DNA of 64,000 nucleotides from Tildeniella torsiva UHER 1998/13D (GTDB lineage: Bacteria > Cyanobacteriota > Cyanobacteriia > Phormidesmidales > Phormidesmidaceae). The stretch's first letter is position 1; each line of letters starts with the position of its first letter. Position numbers and translations under genes: made by a program. The stretch spans positions 62,001 through 126,000 of the forward strand of contig JAHHIH010000007.1 in the NCBI GenBank assembly GCA_019358835.1, written 5' to 3'. The notes beneath the pieces were generated by a model. That model was not told the DNA's origin, made no database searches, and worked only from the letters and a program-made list of their open reading frames with translations. Positions 7,679-16,339 of this stretch are shown here, piece after piece.

Positions 7679-9583
7679 TTGGTCACTGAGTCGTCCCTGC
7701 TATGGTTGAGGCAACTCCCCATTCATCTTCAACAGCACGAATGGTTATCGCCGTATAGCTCGCGTCAGCACTGGTTTCAAATAAGTATGCTCTACAGAAA
7801 GGTTAGGGGTTTGTTACAGGCGATGGCAAAGCCAATTGCCAACTTAGCCTGCCGTATTGGCGGCATTCCGAGCATTAATCAGCTAGAAACTCAGCTGCAA
7901 GAAAAACGCGGTGAGCTTGACGCTATTGATGCCCAACAAAAAGCGCTATACCGAGTGATTAGCAAGATTCGGGCATCCCTGGATCTGGATATGATTTTTT
8001 GCACTACAACGAAAGAAACCTGCAAGCTGCTGCGCATTGAACGAATTGCCGTCTACCGCTTTTTTGACGATTGGGGTGGTGAGTTCGTCGAAGATTTTGA
8101 ATTTGCTGAACCAGGCTGGGATTTTGGCGCATTAGGACAAAATACTATCTGGAATGATTCATATCTGCAAGAGCATCAGGGTGGTCGATATCGCTCCAAT
8201 GAGTGCTTAATGGTTTCTGATGTTTATACCGAAGGCCTGTCGCAATGTCATCTCGACGTTTTGGCACAATTCCACATTCGTGCCTATGCGACAGCGCCCA
8301 TTTTTATTGGGCAAAAGCTGTGGGGAGTGCTGGCGGCCTATCAACATTCTCAACCCCACCAGTGGCAACATCAAGAAATTCAATTTTTGTCTCAGGTGGC
8401 AAATCATCTCGGCTTTGCGGTAAAGCAGGCTGAATTAATGGCGAGAACCGAGCGCGAAGCTGAAGATTTGCGCCTGCTCAATGAGCAGCAAGAGATTTTG
8501 TTCAGGCTAATAGCCGAAATTCGTGAGTCCCTCGATCTCAAAGTATTGTTCAAAACAACGGTTCGCGAGGTGCGTAAGGCCCTGCATACCGATCGAGTGG
8601 GTATCTTTCAGTTTGATGCCGATTCAAACTACAGCTCAGGGGAGCTGGTCTCTGAAAATGTTTTGCCAGAATATGATTCGGCCCTTGCTATTAAAATCAA
8701 CGACCACTGCTTTGGCGAAAGCTATGCAGCCCAATATCATCAAGGCCAGGTTTTAGTCGTATCAGATATTTTTCAGGCTGGGCTGCCACAGTGCTATCTA
8801 GACATGCTGGAAACTTTTCAGGTGAAAGCTCAAATTGTTGTGCCTTTAATGAAAGGTGACGATCTATGGGGCCTGCTCTGCGTCCACCAGTGCGATCGCC
8901 CTCGCGTATGGAAGTCAGCCGAAATTACCTTTATTAAGCAGTTGGCGGCTCAGTTTAGTGTTGCGTTACGCCATGCCGATCTGCTGACACAATCTAACGA
9001 TAAGGCTAAGCAGTTAGACCAGGCGCTTCAAGATCTTAAGCAGGCGAATGAGAAGCTGGAAGAGCTGAGCAATCTTGATTCCTTAACGCAAATCTCAAAT
9101 CGACGGTTTTTTGATAAGTCACTCGAAAATGAATGGAAGCGGCTGCTGCGCACTGAAAAGTATCTGTCTCTAATTTTATTCGATATTGATCATTTCAAAA
9201 TTTACAATGACTGCTACGGGCATTTGGCAGGGGATCAATGTCTGATTGAAATTACGCGAGCTGCTCGATTTGTGTTGAAGCGCTCTTCAGATGTTTTGGC
9301 TCGCTATGGCGGTGAAGAATTTGCGGTGATTTTGCCAGATACCGATCAGGCTGGGGCCGCCAAAATTGCCGAGCAAATTCGAGATGCCGTGAAGAGTTTG
9401 CAAATTCCTAACAAGTGTATGCAAATCTATCACCCCTATGTCACTATCAGTTTGGGCATTGCCAGCCAAATTCCAAAGGCGAGTCAATCGCCTCAGGAGG
9501 TGATCCGCCAGGCTGATCAAGCGTTGTATCAGGCTAAGGCCAAGGGGCGAGATACGGTCGTCTGCGCACCGCTCACCCTATAA
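7679..9583 (+). CDS. GAF-GAF-GGDEF diguanylate cyclase
   Basis: A soluble signalling protein of up to 634 residues with two GAF domains (about 85-240 and 265-415), a short coiled coil, and a C-terminal GGDEF domain (about 460-630) that makes c-di-GMP from two GTP. The catalytic motif is GGEEF at about 544-548, and an RxxD product-inhibition site (RSSD) sits at the correct distance upstream, so the enzyme is probably active and feedback-controlled. Both GAF domains resemble the phytochrome/cyanobacteriochrome type, but I see no clear chromophore-binding Cys motif. The start is uncertain: TTG at 7679, ATG at 7787 or ATG at 7823 are all in frame. Confidence 0.85.
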   Translation: MVTESSLLWLRQLPIHLQQHEWLSPYSSRQHWFQISMLYRKVRGLLQAMAKPIANLACRIGGIPSINQLETQLQEKRGELDAIDAQQKALYRVISKIRASLDLDMIFCTTTKETCKLLRIERIAVYRFFDDWGGEFVEDFEFAEPGWDFGALGQNTIWNDSYLQEHQGGRYRSNECLMVSDVYTEGLSQCHLDVLAQFHIRAYATAPIFIGQKLWGVLAAYQHSQPHQWQHQEIQFLSQVANHLGFAVKQAELMARTEREAEDLRLLNEQQEILFRLIAEIRESLDLKVLFKTTVREVRKALHTDRVGIFQFDADSNYSSGELVSENVLPEYDSALAIKINDHCFGESYAAQYHQGQVLVVSDIFQAGLPQCYLDMLETFQVKAQIVVPLMKGDDLWGLLCVHQCDRPRVWKSAEITFIKQLAAQFSVALRHADLLTQSNDKAKQLDQALQDLKQANEKLEELSNLDSLTQISNRRFFDKSLENEWKRLLRTEKYLSLILFDIDHFKIYNDCYGHLAGDQCLIEITRAARFVLKRSSDVLARYGGEEFAVILPDTDQAGAAKIAEQIRDAVKSLQIPNKCMQIYHPYVTISLGIASQIPKASQSPQEVIRQADQALYQAKAKGRDTVVCAPLTL

Positions 9584-9818
9584 CTTTGCTTATTTTTGGT
9601 AAGCGTCCCTGGCTCTACGCTGGCTGAGTGACGTCGTTCGTGGATCGTCATTGAAAAAATCTGTCGAGCCTACGGGTGGCAGCTAGGTGACTTTATCATT
9701 TATCAGCCTGATGAATAAGATGGCAGCTTTTGTCTGCTCGTAGGAGGGGAAGAAGTTTGGGTGTAAATTGGGTGTAGGAATTAACTCTAGGGTTTGAAAG
9801 AACCATATATCAGTAAAC

Positions 9819-9870
9819 GTTGGTTATATTTATAATCAGCCAGGCGCAAGTTCAAGTCTTGTCACCAGCT
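9819..9870 (+). pseudogene. Degenerate tRNA-Thr-like 3' fragment
   Basis: The sequence has a canonical T-arm (GCAAG, loop TTCAAGT, CTTGT) at 9846-9862, then a 7-base 3' acceptor strand CACCAGC and discriminator T. Upstream is a stem (GTTGG / TCAGC) resembling the anticodon arm of bacterial tRNA-Thr, but its loop is 12 nt, not 7. The following CAGGC matches a variable loop. The 5' acceptor strand (expected GCTGGTG) and D-arm are not found, so this is not a functional tRNA by ordinary criteria. It could be a decayed gene or an old attachment site. The Thr assignment is by resemblance only. Confidence 0.4.
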
Positions 9871-9876
9871 TTTTTT

Positions 9877-9917
9877 AAACCCCTCCCTGAAATCCTTGGA
9901 TTTTGGGGAGGGGTTTT
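9877..9917 (+). terminator. Hairpin between convergent genes
   Basis: An 11-bp perfect stem (AAACCCCTCCC / GGGAGGGGTTT) is followed by a short T tract. It lies between the diguanylate cyclase gene and the convergent MFS gene, and follows the tRNA-like fragment and a run of seven Ts. Confidence 0.5.
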
Positions 9918-9951
9918 AAGTCAAACGGGGTATCGGTGCAGAAGGGATAGG

Positions 9952-11247
9952 TCAGCGTTTTTGATACGTTGCCGACAAGTTTCGGTAGGCATGCGATCGC
10001 ATCGCCATTACCGTCATCACTAGGCCTACCAGACCGGTCAGCGTAAACAAAAGGGCAATGCCGCGATCGGTGCCCGTGCCAAACCAGTGGCCAATCAACT
10101 CGACACCGGCCCCAGTAGTCATAAAGGGGATGAATAGGAAATGGGCGATCGGGCCGATTGTGAAGGCGGTGAGCGGGGCGGCGGCTTGCTCAATGCTTTG
10201 GGCAAACCCAAACACTCGACCCTGGCGCTCCAGCGGAATCATGGTTTGCAAAATCAGTTGTTCTGACGCTTCGACCACGGGAATCAGGCAGAGATAGATG
10301 AACAGACCGATCGCCAGCAGTACAATTGACGGCTGAAGAGTGAAGCCCATCGCCACAATCCACATCACAATGTTGGACAAAAACATTGTTCGTAGGGGGC
10401 TTTTGCCCAAACCGACTCTGGCAACCCCTAAGCCGCCTACGATAAACCCCAGGCTCAAGACCCCCCACACAATGCCCCAGACCTGTACCGAAACGAGAGA
10501 CAACCCGTAGGCATCCATCAGTGATATAAAGACGCCGCCTAAGAAGTTGTTGAAGCAATTGAAGAAAATCAGCGGAAACAGCCCCGGCACCAGCCGAATC
10601 ACCTGAATTGTGCCCTGAATATCGAGGTGATCGGGTTTGGCCTCTGTCGGAACAATTTTCGCTTCAGGAATGGCTATGGTCCACAAATGGAGGAGGGTGA
10701 CCAGGGTTAGGGCGATCGCAAATACGAGCATCCAGTACATGCCCAGAAACCCGATCGCCAGCCCGCTAACGACAGAAGCCGCCAAGAAAGCCACCCCATT
10801 GACGACGCCAACCAAACCATTGGCCTTATCTCGTTCGGCTTCAGGAATGAGCATGGTCACCAAAGTGGGCAGAGCAATGGTGCGCAGATTGCCAGCGATC
10901 GCCCCTACCAGCGCCAGAATGATGAATCCCCAAAGCATGACGCTAGCCGCATCGGCAAAGACAGCCGACGGAGTAGACACATACAGCAGGTAGGCAAAAC
11001 CATATAGCCCCAAAGAACCGACGCTAGATATCAGCAGGGCCGTTTTCTTGCGGTAGCGATCGACCAACGATCCTAAGAAAAAGCCGGATAGGGCCGTGGT
11101 GACGAGATAGACGCCAGCCATCACCGAGGTCGCCAGCACCGACTGGGTTTGCAGATAGACCCAAAAGGTGACCCCAAACCAAACCAAGGTGTTGGTTAAA
11201 GTCGCAACTAGCGAGTTGACCAAAATGACATAGAACAGGGATTTCAT
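9952..11247 (-). CDS. MFS transporter, probable drug/macrolide-type efflux protein
   Basis: A 431-residue major facilitator with about 12 membrane helices. The loop between helices 2 and 3 (GSLVDRYRKK) matches the MFS signature motif A, and the overall sequence resembles the MefA/EntS-type efflux subfamily. Export of a small hydrophobic compound is the likely role; the substrate is unknown. It is transcribed alone. A 16-bp dyad 228 bases upstream of the start may be an operator. Confidence 0.82.
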   Translation of the reverse strand: MKSLFYVILVNSLVATLTNTLVWFGVTFWVYLQTQSVLATSVMAGVYLVTTALSGFFLGSLVDRYRKKTALLISSVGSLGLYGFAYLLYVSTPSAVFADAASVMLWGFIILALVGAIAGNLRTIALPTLVTMLIPEAERDKANGLVGVVNGVAFLAASVVSGLAIGFLGMYWMLVFAIALTLVTLLHLWTIAIPEAKIVPTEAKPDHLDIQGTIQVIRLVPGLFPLIFFNCFNNFLGGVFISLMDAYGLSLVSVQVWGIVWGVLSLGFIVGGLGVARVGLGKSPLRTMFLSNIVMWIVAMGFTLQPSIVLLAIGLFIYLCLIPVVEASEQLILQTMIPLERQGRVFGFAQSIEQAAAPLTAFTIGPIAHFLFIPFMTTGAGVELIGHWFGTGTDRGIALLFTLTGLVGLVMTVMAMRSHAYRNLSATYQKR

Positions 11248-11474
11248 CCATCAAACCTTCGCGGTTGGGCCATTCTTGCCTGCAAGAATGGTCTGAGTAG
11301 TGCTGCACAAAAGCCCATCCCGAATCTGGAGTTCGGGCCAATGGCAGCAATAGATATAGGAAAACGGCATTCGCCCAGAGCGTTGGGCTTGTCAAACGGA
11401 ACTCAGTATCACGCCGCTCCTAACCTATGCCTTGAGAATCTGGCGAGACCTCAACAGCAAAATTGTATTATAAA

Positions 11475-11490
11475 TACTACGCTAGTAGTA
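11475..11490. promoter_or_regulatory. Perfect dyad TACTAC-GCTA-GTAGTA upstream of the MFS gene
   Basis: A 6-bp perfect inverted repeat with a 4-nt spacer lies inside an AT-rich patch in the 318-base gap 11248-11565. Its form is like operators of BlaI/CopY-type winged-helix repressors, which bind short dyads with TAC/GTA ends, but no such regulator gene is next to it. The rest of the gap shows nothing recognisable. Confidence 0.4.
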
Positions 11491-11565
11491 CATCAAGTCT
11501 TTTTTTATGTGGAACCAGGCTTGGTTAGCGCTACCAGGCATTTTTTCTAAGGGTTAATAAAAGCC

Positions 11566-12027
11566 CTACCTCAGCAGGGTTTTCTCCATAAATGAGCTGT
11601 TGGGGTCATTGGTGTAATCGCCAAAGGGGCCTCGGTACCCAAAGCCAAAACGCTCGTACAGGGCACGGGCTGGGGCAAAGGCAGGGAAAGCGCCGGTTTC
11701 TAGATACAGGTGCGTGTAGCCCCGCTGCCGAGCCACATCAATCATGTGCTCCAAAATGCTAGAGGCGATGCCCTTGCGACGGTGAAGGGCGGGCGTCCGC
11801 ATCGACTTAACCTCGCCGCTGGTGGGGTCGAGTTCCTTCAGAGCGCCGCAGCCTAGCAGGTCATCCCCATCCCAGGCTGTCCAGAAGGTGATGTTTGGTG
11901 CCCTCAACCGCTCTAAATCCAGCGCGTGAACGCTGCCGGGGGGCGTAATCTCATGCATGTTTTCCAGATGTTCGCGCAGCAGGGCGATAATCTGCGGCCC
12001 GGTCAGGTCGTCTTCGCGGATGTGCAT
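11566..12027 (-). CDS. GNAT family N-acetyltransferase
   Basis: A GNAT-fold acetyltransferase that would move an acetyl group from acetyl-CoA to an amine; the substrate is unknown. The acetyl-CoA-binding motif A region (RRKGIASSILEHMIDVARQR) and the C-terminal ALYERFGFGY motif are clear. The frame is open to 12159, but the ATG at 12027 (MHIREDDL) has an excellent Shine-Dalgarno (GGGAGGTGA) at the right spacing. That gives 153 residues, normal for this family. Confidence 0.88.
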   Translation of the reverse strand: MHIREDDLTGPQIIALLREHLENMHEITPPGSVHALDLERLRAPNITFWTAWDGDDLLGCGALKELDPTSGEVKSMRTPALHRRKGIASSILEHMIDVARQRGYTHLYLETGAFPAFAPARALYERFGFGYRGPFGDYTNDPNSSFMEKTLLR

Positions 12028-12064
12028 TCGGCTCACCTCCCTAACGTGTTGAAGAATTCTACCG

Positions 12065-12775
12065 TTAGGAAATCTGCCCAAACCGTTGCCACTGAACGGG
12101 GGGCGGCATGAGAAATTCGTAGGCCCCGGCGGCCTGCCCCGGCGCGGCGGTGAGCACAATGTCGAAGGAGAGCGACAGGCGCAGCTCGTCGGTGTGGTTG
12201 GGCGTCACTCCGTGGCGCTGTTTGGCAGGAAAAATAATCAGCCGCCCTTCGGTGGGCAGGTAGAGGGCCTGGTCTTGGTTGAGGTAATTCCAGGTAGAAA
12301 TGATGTCGGTGTTCTCGCTGCCCAGACCGGGGCTGACCTCGTTGGGGCGGGCGTCGTCTAAAAAGGTGAGGCAGCCAGCGGCATCGGTACCCGACTCGGG
12401 CACGGCGACGTAGTACACGGCGCTGACGTGGGCGGTGTTGTGGCAGTGGGCACCCACTTCTTGCTGGGGGCGCGACACCACGGGCCAGGCCCGCTGAATG
12501 TAGAGATCGATCTGGCTGAGGTCGAGGCCGAGTTCTTGAAGATAAGCCACGACGTGGGTTTCGACCTGGGCCACTACCCAGCTAAACCGAGGATCGGTGT
12601 GGACTTTTTCGACGCCGTGTAGGTCGCCCGTCCAGGCCATTTCGGGAAAGTTGCGGGGTTCGCTGCCGCTGGCTTCGAGGTCAAAAATGGCTTCGGAGAG
12701 AGCGGCTTTGTGCTGGGGGGCATTGGGCAGGTCGGTGTAGTAGACGGCGAGGGGGAACCAGGTATCGACGGGCAT
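12065..12775 (-). CDS. Putative 2-oxoglutarate-Fe(II) oxygenase (TIGR02466 type)
   Basis: A 236-residue protein resembling the TIGR02466 family of 2OG-Fe(II) dioxygenases. A His-rich strand (GAHCHNTAH) precedes a double-stranded beta-helix core, and the C-terminal part has a His and a later Arg (KQRHGVTPNHTDELRLSLSFD) positioned as the distal Fe ligand and the 2-oxoglutarate-binding Arg. It likely hydroxylates an unknown substrate. It lies about 37 bases upstream of the GNAT gene on the same strand, so the two may share a transcript. Confidence 0.8.
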   Translation of the reverse strand: MPVDTWFPLAVYYTDLPNAPQHKAALSEAIFDLEASGSEPRNFPEMAWTGDLHGVEKVHTDPRFSWVVAQVETHVVAYLQELGLDLSQIDLYIQRAWPVVSRPQQEVGAHCHNTAHVSAVYYVAVPESGTDAAGCLTFLDDARPNEVSPGLGSENTDIISTWNYLNQDQALYLPTEGRLIIFPAKQRHGVTPNHTDELRLSLSFDIVLTAAPGQAAGAYEFLMPPPVQWQRFGQIS

Positions 12776-12862
12776 GGGGGGATATGGGGGAGTGAGTGAG
12801 GTGGGTGTGTGTGGGATATGGGGGAGGTGGGGGAGTGAGTGAGGTGGGGGAGGGGTTAGGTG
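12776..12862. repeat. G-rich low-complexity repeat tract
   Basis: Tandem units built from GGGGGAGTGAGTGAGGTGGG and GGGATATGGGGGAGG fill this gap. Related G-rich or C-rich tracts recur at 19943-19976, 29478-29590 and 44391-44515. The runs of three to five Gs could form quadruplexes. Confidence 0.7.
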
Positions 12863-12978
12863 GAGGGACGGAATGGGGTTGGCGGGGGTATCTGCTGGAT
12901 TGTACTGTTTAGGCTTGATATCGCTCGACCGACCAGTTTAGGACATTGCTCAGCTTATCAGCCTAGGAGAGGCCAGCG

Positions 12979-13668
12979 ATGGAGTGGATTACGACCCGAC
13001 CCATTGCCCACCGGGGCCTGCACCAGGGGACGGTGGTGCCAGAGAATTCGCTGGCGGCCTTTGAGGCGGCGATCGCAGCCAACCACCCCATCGAGCTTGA
13101 TGTGCAGTTACTCGCTGATGGCCACCTGGCGGTGTTTCACGATCGCGACTTAAAGCGGCTGACGGGCAAAAAAATCCGCATTGCCCACCAAACCCTGGAC
13201 ACCCTCAAGCGCTATCGCCTCTACGACACCGACCAAACGATTCCTTCCCTGGCGGAGGTTTTGGCTTGCGTTGACGGGCGGGTGCCGCTGCTGATCGAAA
13301 TTAAAAATAAAAAAAAGGTTGGCCCGCCAGAGCAAGCCCTGGTCAAAACCCTGGACGGCTACCGGGGCGAGTTTGCGGTGCAGTCGTTTAACCCGCGATC
13401 GCTCCAGTGGTTTAAGCGCCATGCGCCCGACATCACGCGTGGGCAGCTGGCCAGCAAGCCGCAGCAGTTTTTGCGCAGTAACCTGTTGCTCACCTGGGCC
13501 AGTGCGCCGCAGTTTATTTCTTACAACGTCAAGGCGCTGCCGACGCTGCCTACTACCCTGGCTCGACGCTATTTTAACCTGCCCCTGCTGGCCTGGACGG
13601 TGCGCTGCCAAGCCGACTGCGATCGCGCTATTCAGTACGCCGATAACTATATTTTTGACCAGTTTTAG
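12979..13668 (+). CDS. Glycerophosphodiester phosphodiesterase
   Basis: GDPD hydrolyses glycerophosphodiesters from phospholipid turnover to glycerol 3-phosphate and an alcohol. The 229-residue protein has the family's catalytic pattern: the first His in IAHRG near residue 11, the ENSLAAF segment, metal-binding ELDVQ, and the second His in VFHDRDLKRLTG. No signal peptide is visible, so it is probably cytoplasmic (UgpQ-like). A good Shine-Dalgarno (AGGAG) precedes the ATG. Confidence 0.9.
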   Translation: MEWITTRPIAHRGLHQGTVVPENSLAAFEAAIAANHPIELDVQLLADGHLAVFHDRDLKRLTGKKIRIAHQTLDTLKRYRLYDTDQTIPSLAEVLACVDGRVPLLIEIKNKKKVGPPEQALVKTLDGYRGEFAVQSFNPRSLQWFKRHAPDITRGQLASKPQQFLRSNLLLTWASAPQFISYNVKALPTLPTTLARRYFNLPLLAWTVRCQADCDRAIQYADNYIFDQF

Positions 13669-13766
13669 GCCTGTTGTGGCAGGGTTCTCAGTCAACATTA
13701 ACGTGCGCCTCATCCCCGTTGTAGACAGGTTGGGTAAATTGTCAAAACGCTCACTGGTGTTGTGGA

Positions 13767-14627
13767 ATGTCCCTCTCGATCGAAGGTTTATGGGCTGTGG
13801 CTAAGCGTCAGGCGCGGTTGGCGCTATGGTTATTCAGCGCTCGCCAAGCTGTCGCTCCGGTGCCCCTATCACGGAACTTGGCGAAGCATTCTACCCAAAC
13901 TGCCGTGGCCCTGAGCACCGATGAAACCCTATCGCAGCCTGCCATTTCCATCGTGATCCCCGCCCTGAATGAGGCAAGACAATTGCCAGTGGTGCTAGAC
14001 ACAATCCACGCGGACAGCTCTGTGGAGGTGATCGTGGTGGATGGCGGTAGTGCAGACGGTACTGCTGAGGTGGCCGAGGCCAAGGGGGCCAGAGTGGTAG
14101 ACGCGACTCCGGGGCGATCGCGCCAGCTTAACGCGGGGGCCGCAGCCGCCACAGGCGAAATTCTGCTGTTTCTCCATGCCGATACTCGTCTGCCGGAGGG
14201 GTTCGACCACTCCATTCGGCAAACTCTGACCCAGCAGGGGGTAGTTGCCGGAGCCTTTCGCCTCGCCATCGATGGCCCTGGCCGAGGCCTGCGTTGGGTG
14301 GAGTGGGGGGTGAATCTGCGATCGCGCTGGTTGCAAATGCCCTACGGCGACCAGGCGATATTTCTAAGCGCCGAGGTCTTTCACGACCTGGGCGGTTTTC
14401 CTGACCTGCCGATGATGGAAGACTTTGAGCTGATGCGGCGGCTGCGAAAGGTGGGGAAGGTGGCGATCGCGCCTAGTGCCGTGGTGACGAGCGATCGCCG
14501 CTGGCGCACCCTCGGCATTCTCCGTACCACCCTGGCGAATCAGGCGATGATCGCTGGCTACCTGCTCGGCGTTGATCCCCACCAGCTCGCCCGCTGGTAC
14601 CGCCGATTGGGAAAACCCAAGCTCTGA
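13767..14627 (+). CDS. TIGR04283-type family 2 glycosyltransferase
   Basis: A GT2-fold glycosyltransferase (286 residues) with the nucleotide-sugar region SIVIPALNEAR near residue 60, the VDGGSADGT loop, and the metal-binding FLHADTRLP motif. It matches the TIGR04283 group often linked to arsenosugar biosynthesis, but no arsenosugar partner genes lie here, so that pathway is an inference from family only. The N-terminal 50 residues look less conserved. A GTG at 13905 is an alternative start. GDPD upstream could be a partner but the 98-base gap argues for separate control. Confidence 0.8.
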   Translation: MSLSIEGLWAVAKRQARLALWLFSARQAVAPVPLSRNLAKHSTQTAVALSTDETLSQPAISIVIPALNEARQLPVVLDTIHADSSVEVIVVDGGSADGTAEVAEAKGARVVDATPGRSRQLNAGAAAATGEILLFLHADTRLPEGFDHSIRQTLTQQGVVAGAFRLAIDGPGRGLRWVEWGVNLRSRWLQMPYGDQAIFLSAEVFHDLGGFPDLPMMEDFELMRRLRKVGKVAIAPSAVVTSDRRWRTLGILRTTLANQAMIAGYLLGVDPHQLARWYRRLGKPKL

Positions 14628-14644
14628 GCAAAATAGACTAAGGC

Positions 14645-14953
14645 TTAGGGATTGCTCAGCCCGCTGGTCAAAGGTTCAATCACTTCTTGAAGAGCCGCTT
14701 GCAGCACTTCATCACTGACACCATGCCGCCTCAAGCTTGCAATTAGCTCAGATACATAATCCCCTTCAAGGCGCTCCAAATCGACCCGCAGCCCCTGACC
14801 GATATAGGCCCGAGCTAAAGGCTGATAGCCAGAGAACCCAAGCAGCGGGGCAATCCGCTTGAGGTCTTCGATCACATCTTCGGGCATGCGAATGGTGATT
14901 GTGGTCATGGGCCGATCCCGATCCAGCCGCTTCTTTAAAGCATCAGCTTTCAT
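14645..14953 (-). CDS. Ribbon-helix-helix (CopG/BrnA-like) protein
   Basis: A short protein with a ribbon-helix-helix DNA-binding core (TTITIRMPEDVIEDLKRIA), as in CopG or BrnA-type antitoxins, followed by two or three helices. The ATG at 14953 (MKADALKKRLD) fits known relatives and has GGAG upstream. An in-frame ATG at 15004 directly abuts the stop codon of the upstream gene and would add 17 basic residues. No toxin gene adjoins it, so it may be an orphan antitoxin or a free-standing regulator. Confidence 0.7.
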   Translation of the reverse strand: MKADALKKRLDRDRPMTTITIRMPEDVIEDLKRIAPLLGFSGYQPLARAYIGQGLRVDLERLEGDYVSELIASLRRHGVSDEVLQAALQEVIEPLTSGLSNP

Positions 14954-15004
14954 AATATTCACGCTCCGTTCGGGTCGCCTTTCGCGCCGAAATAATCCGA
15001 TCAT

Positions 15005-16123
15005 CTACCCCGACAGCAACCCTCCACTCAGCCGCTTCATCACTCGGCCAGCGATATCGGCGTAGCGCACTTCTCCGGCCAAAATCTGCCCCAGCCGCTG
15101 GGTGGCTGTGGGTCGTTTAATGCCCACCCGATAGCCGATCCCCGGCACGCGAAAGAACAGCCCGGCAATGCGCTTGGCCCAGGGCATATCTTCGCCCCAG
15201 GTGGCGTGCATGGTGGCGGTGTAGTGGGCTAGGGCTTGAGGGTCGCCGCCCAGGGCCGCATGAATCGCTTCGGCGGCCCGTACCCCGCTGATCATCCCAG
15301 GGCGAATGCCTTCGGCACTGAGCGGATCGACAATGGCGGCAGCTTCGCCCACCAGCACCGCCCGATGGGTGTGCAGAGGATGGTTGCCATCCCACAGCTT
15401 CAGCGGGTGGCTGTAGACCGTGCCCTGGTCGGGGCTGACCCCAAAGGACTGGCTGTATTTTTCTAAAGCCTTTCTATAGTCTGCCGGGGCCTGACCCAAA
15501 AAGGTCGCTACCCCAATCGAGTAGCCGTCTGATTTGGGGAAGTTCCAGGCGCAGCCCTGCTTGATGAGGCCAAATTCAAAATTGATGGCGCAGTCATTCT
15601 CCACGACGGCAGGCACTTCTAACACTCTAGCGGTGCGCAGCGTTAAATCGGGAAAGCCCAGCCACCTAGCCATAGGCCCGTTTGCCCCATCGGCGGCGAC
15701 TAGGTAGGCCGCTTCCATCGTTCCATCTGTAGTGGAGACCTGCCAGTAATCACCCCCATTCTCAATGCTGGTGACGGCTGTACCATCCTTTAGCTGGGCT
15801 CCCAGCTTTTGGGCCTGCTGAACAAGAAACTGATCGAATACCTCGCGTTTCACCATCCAGATTGGGTCGGCAGTGGCGAGTTCGGCCTCGACGGGGTCGC
15901 CGAGCTTGTAGGTGTAGCGCACCCGGCGCATGGGGCGATCGATCGCCGGGGCAAAGTCAAAGTCAAAAAACTCTGCCACGCTGGGCGATACGGCACCGCT
16001 ACAGGGTTTGTAGCGGGGTAGCGCATCTTTTTCTACGATTAGCACCGAGTGCCCCTGCTTGGCCAGGTGGTAGGCAGTAGATGCTCCGGCGGGGCCAGCC
16101 CCTACAACAATAACGTCGTACAT
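15005..16123 (-). CDS. Geranylgeranyl reductase family FAD-dependent oxidoreductase
   Basis: A 372-residue flavoprotein with an N-terminal FAD-binding Rossmann motif (VVGAGPAGAS, residues 6-15), the YKPCSGAV segment typical of the geranylgeranyl reductase family, and the second FAD-binding stretch (GEAAAIVDPLSAEGI, near residue 270). Such enzymes reduce prenyl chains of chlorophyll, tocopherol, quinones or lipids. It differs from the longer ChlP proteins, so its substrate is unclear. It sits directly upstream of the RHH gene with no gap, suggesting one transcript. Confidence 0.85.
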   Translation of the reverse strand: MYDVIVVGAGPAGASTAYHLAKQGHSVLIVEKDALPRYKPCSGAVSPSVAEFFDFDFAPAIDRPMRRVRYTYKLGDPVEAELATADPIWMVKREVFDQFLVQQAQKLGAQLKDGTAVTSIENGGDYWQVSTTDGTMEAAYLVAADGANGPMARWLGFPDLTLRTARVLEVPAVVENDCAINFEFGLIKQGCAWNFPKSDGYSIGVATFLGQAPADYRKALEKYSQSFGVSPDQGTVYSHPLKLWDGNHPLHTHRAVLVGEAAAIVDPLSAEGIRPGMISGVRAAEAIHAALGGDPQALAHYTATMHATWGEDMPWAKRIAGLFFRVPGIGYRVGIKRPTATQRLGQILAGEVRYADIAGRVMKRLSGGLLSG

Positions 16124-16260
16124 CGGGTTCTCAAGTGGTAGATGGGGCCCAAAGGGCTGCCCTCATCCTACCGTTTTAGCGGTTTGGGCAAACCAGCGCT
16201 TAAAGTAGGTGCCCCCCCTGGGCATTGCGCGTTTTAGGAGGCTCAGGGTTAAGTAAACAG

Positions 16261-16295
16261 GTCGGGACGCGGTGAGACAGAGCCTAGCTCCCGAC
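16261..16295 (+). other. Possible structured leader of the metal-transporter operon
   Basis: GTCGGGA (16261-16267) pairs with TCCCGAC (16289-16295) around a 21-nt loop, about 45 bases before the first gene of the operon. I looked for a cobalamin (B12 box) or NiCo riboswitch consensus and did not recognise one, so this is only a candidate leader hairpin. Confidence 0.3.
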
Positions 16296-16339
16296 GACGT
16301 TTGCCCCCTGGCGCTGAGCCATTTATGTTTTTAGGTACT

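Noticed and set aside
16124-16339. Cobalamin or NiCo riboswitch upstream of the metal importer
   Set aside because: I did not find a B12 box or the conserved NiCo junction sequence; only a simple hairpin remains.
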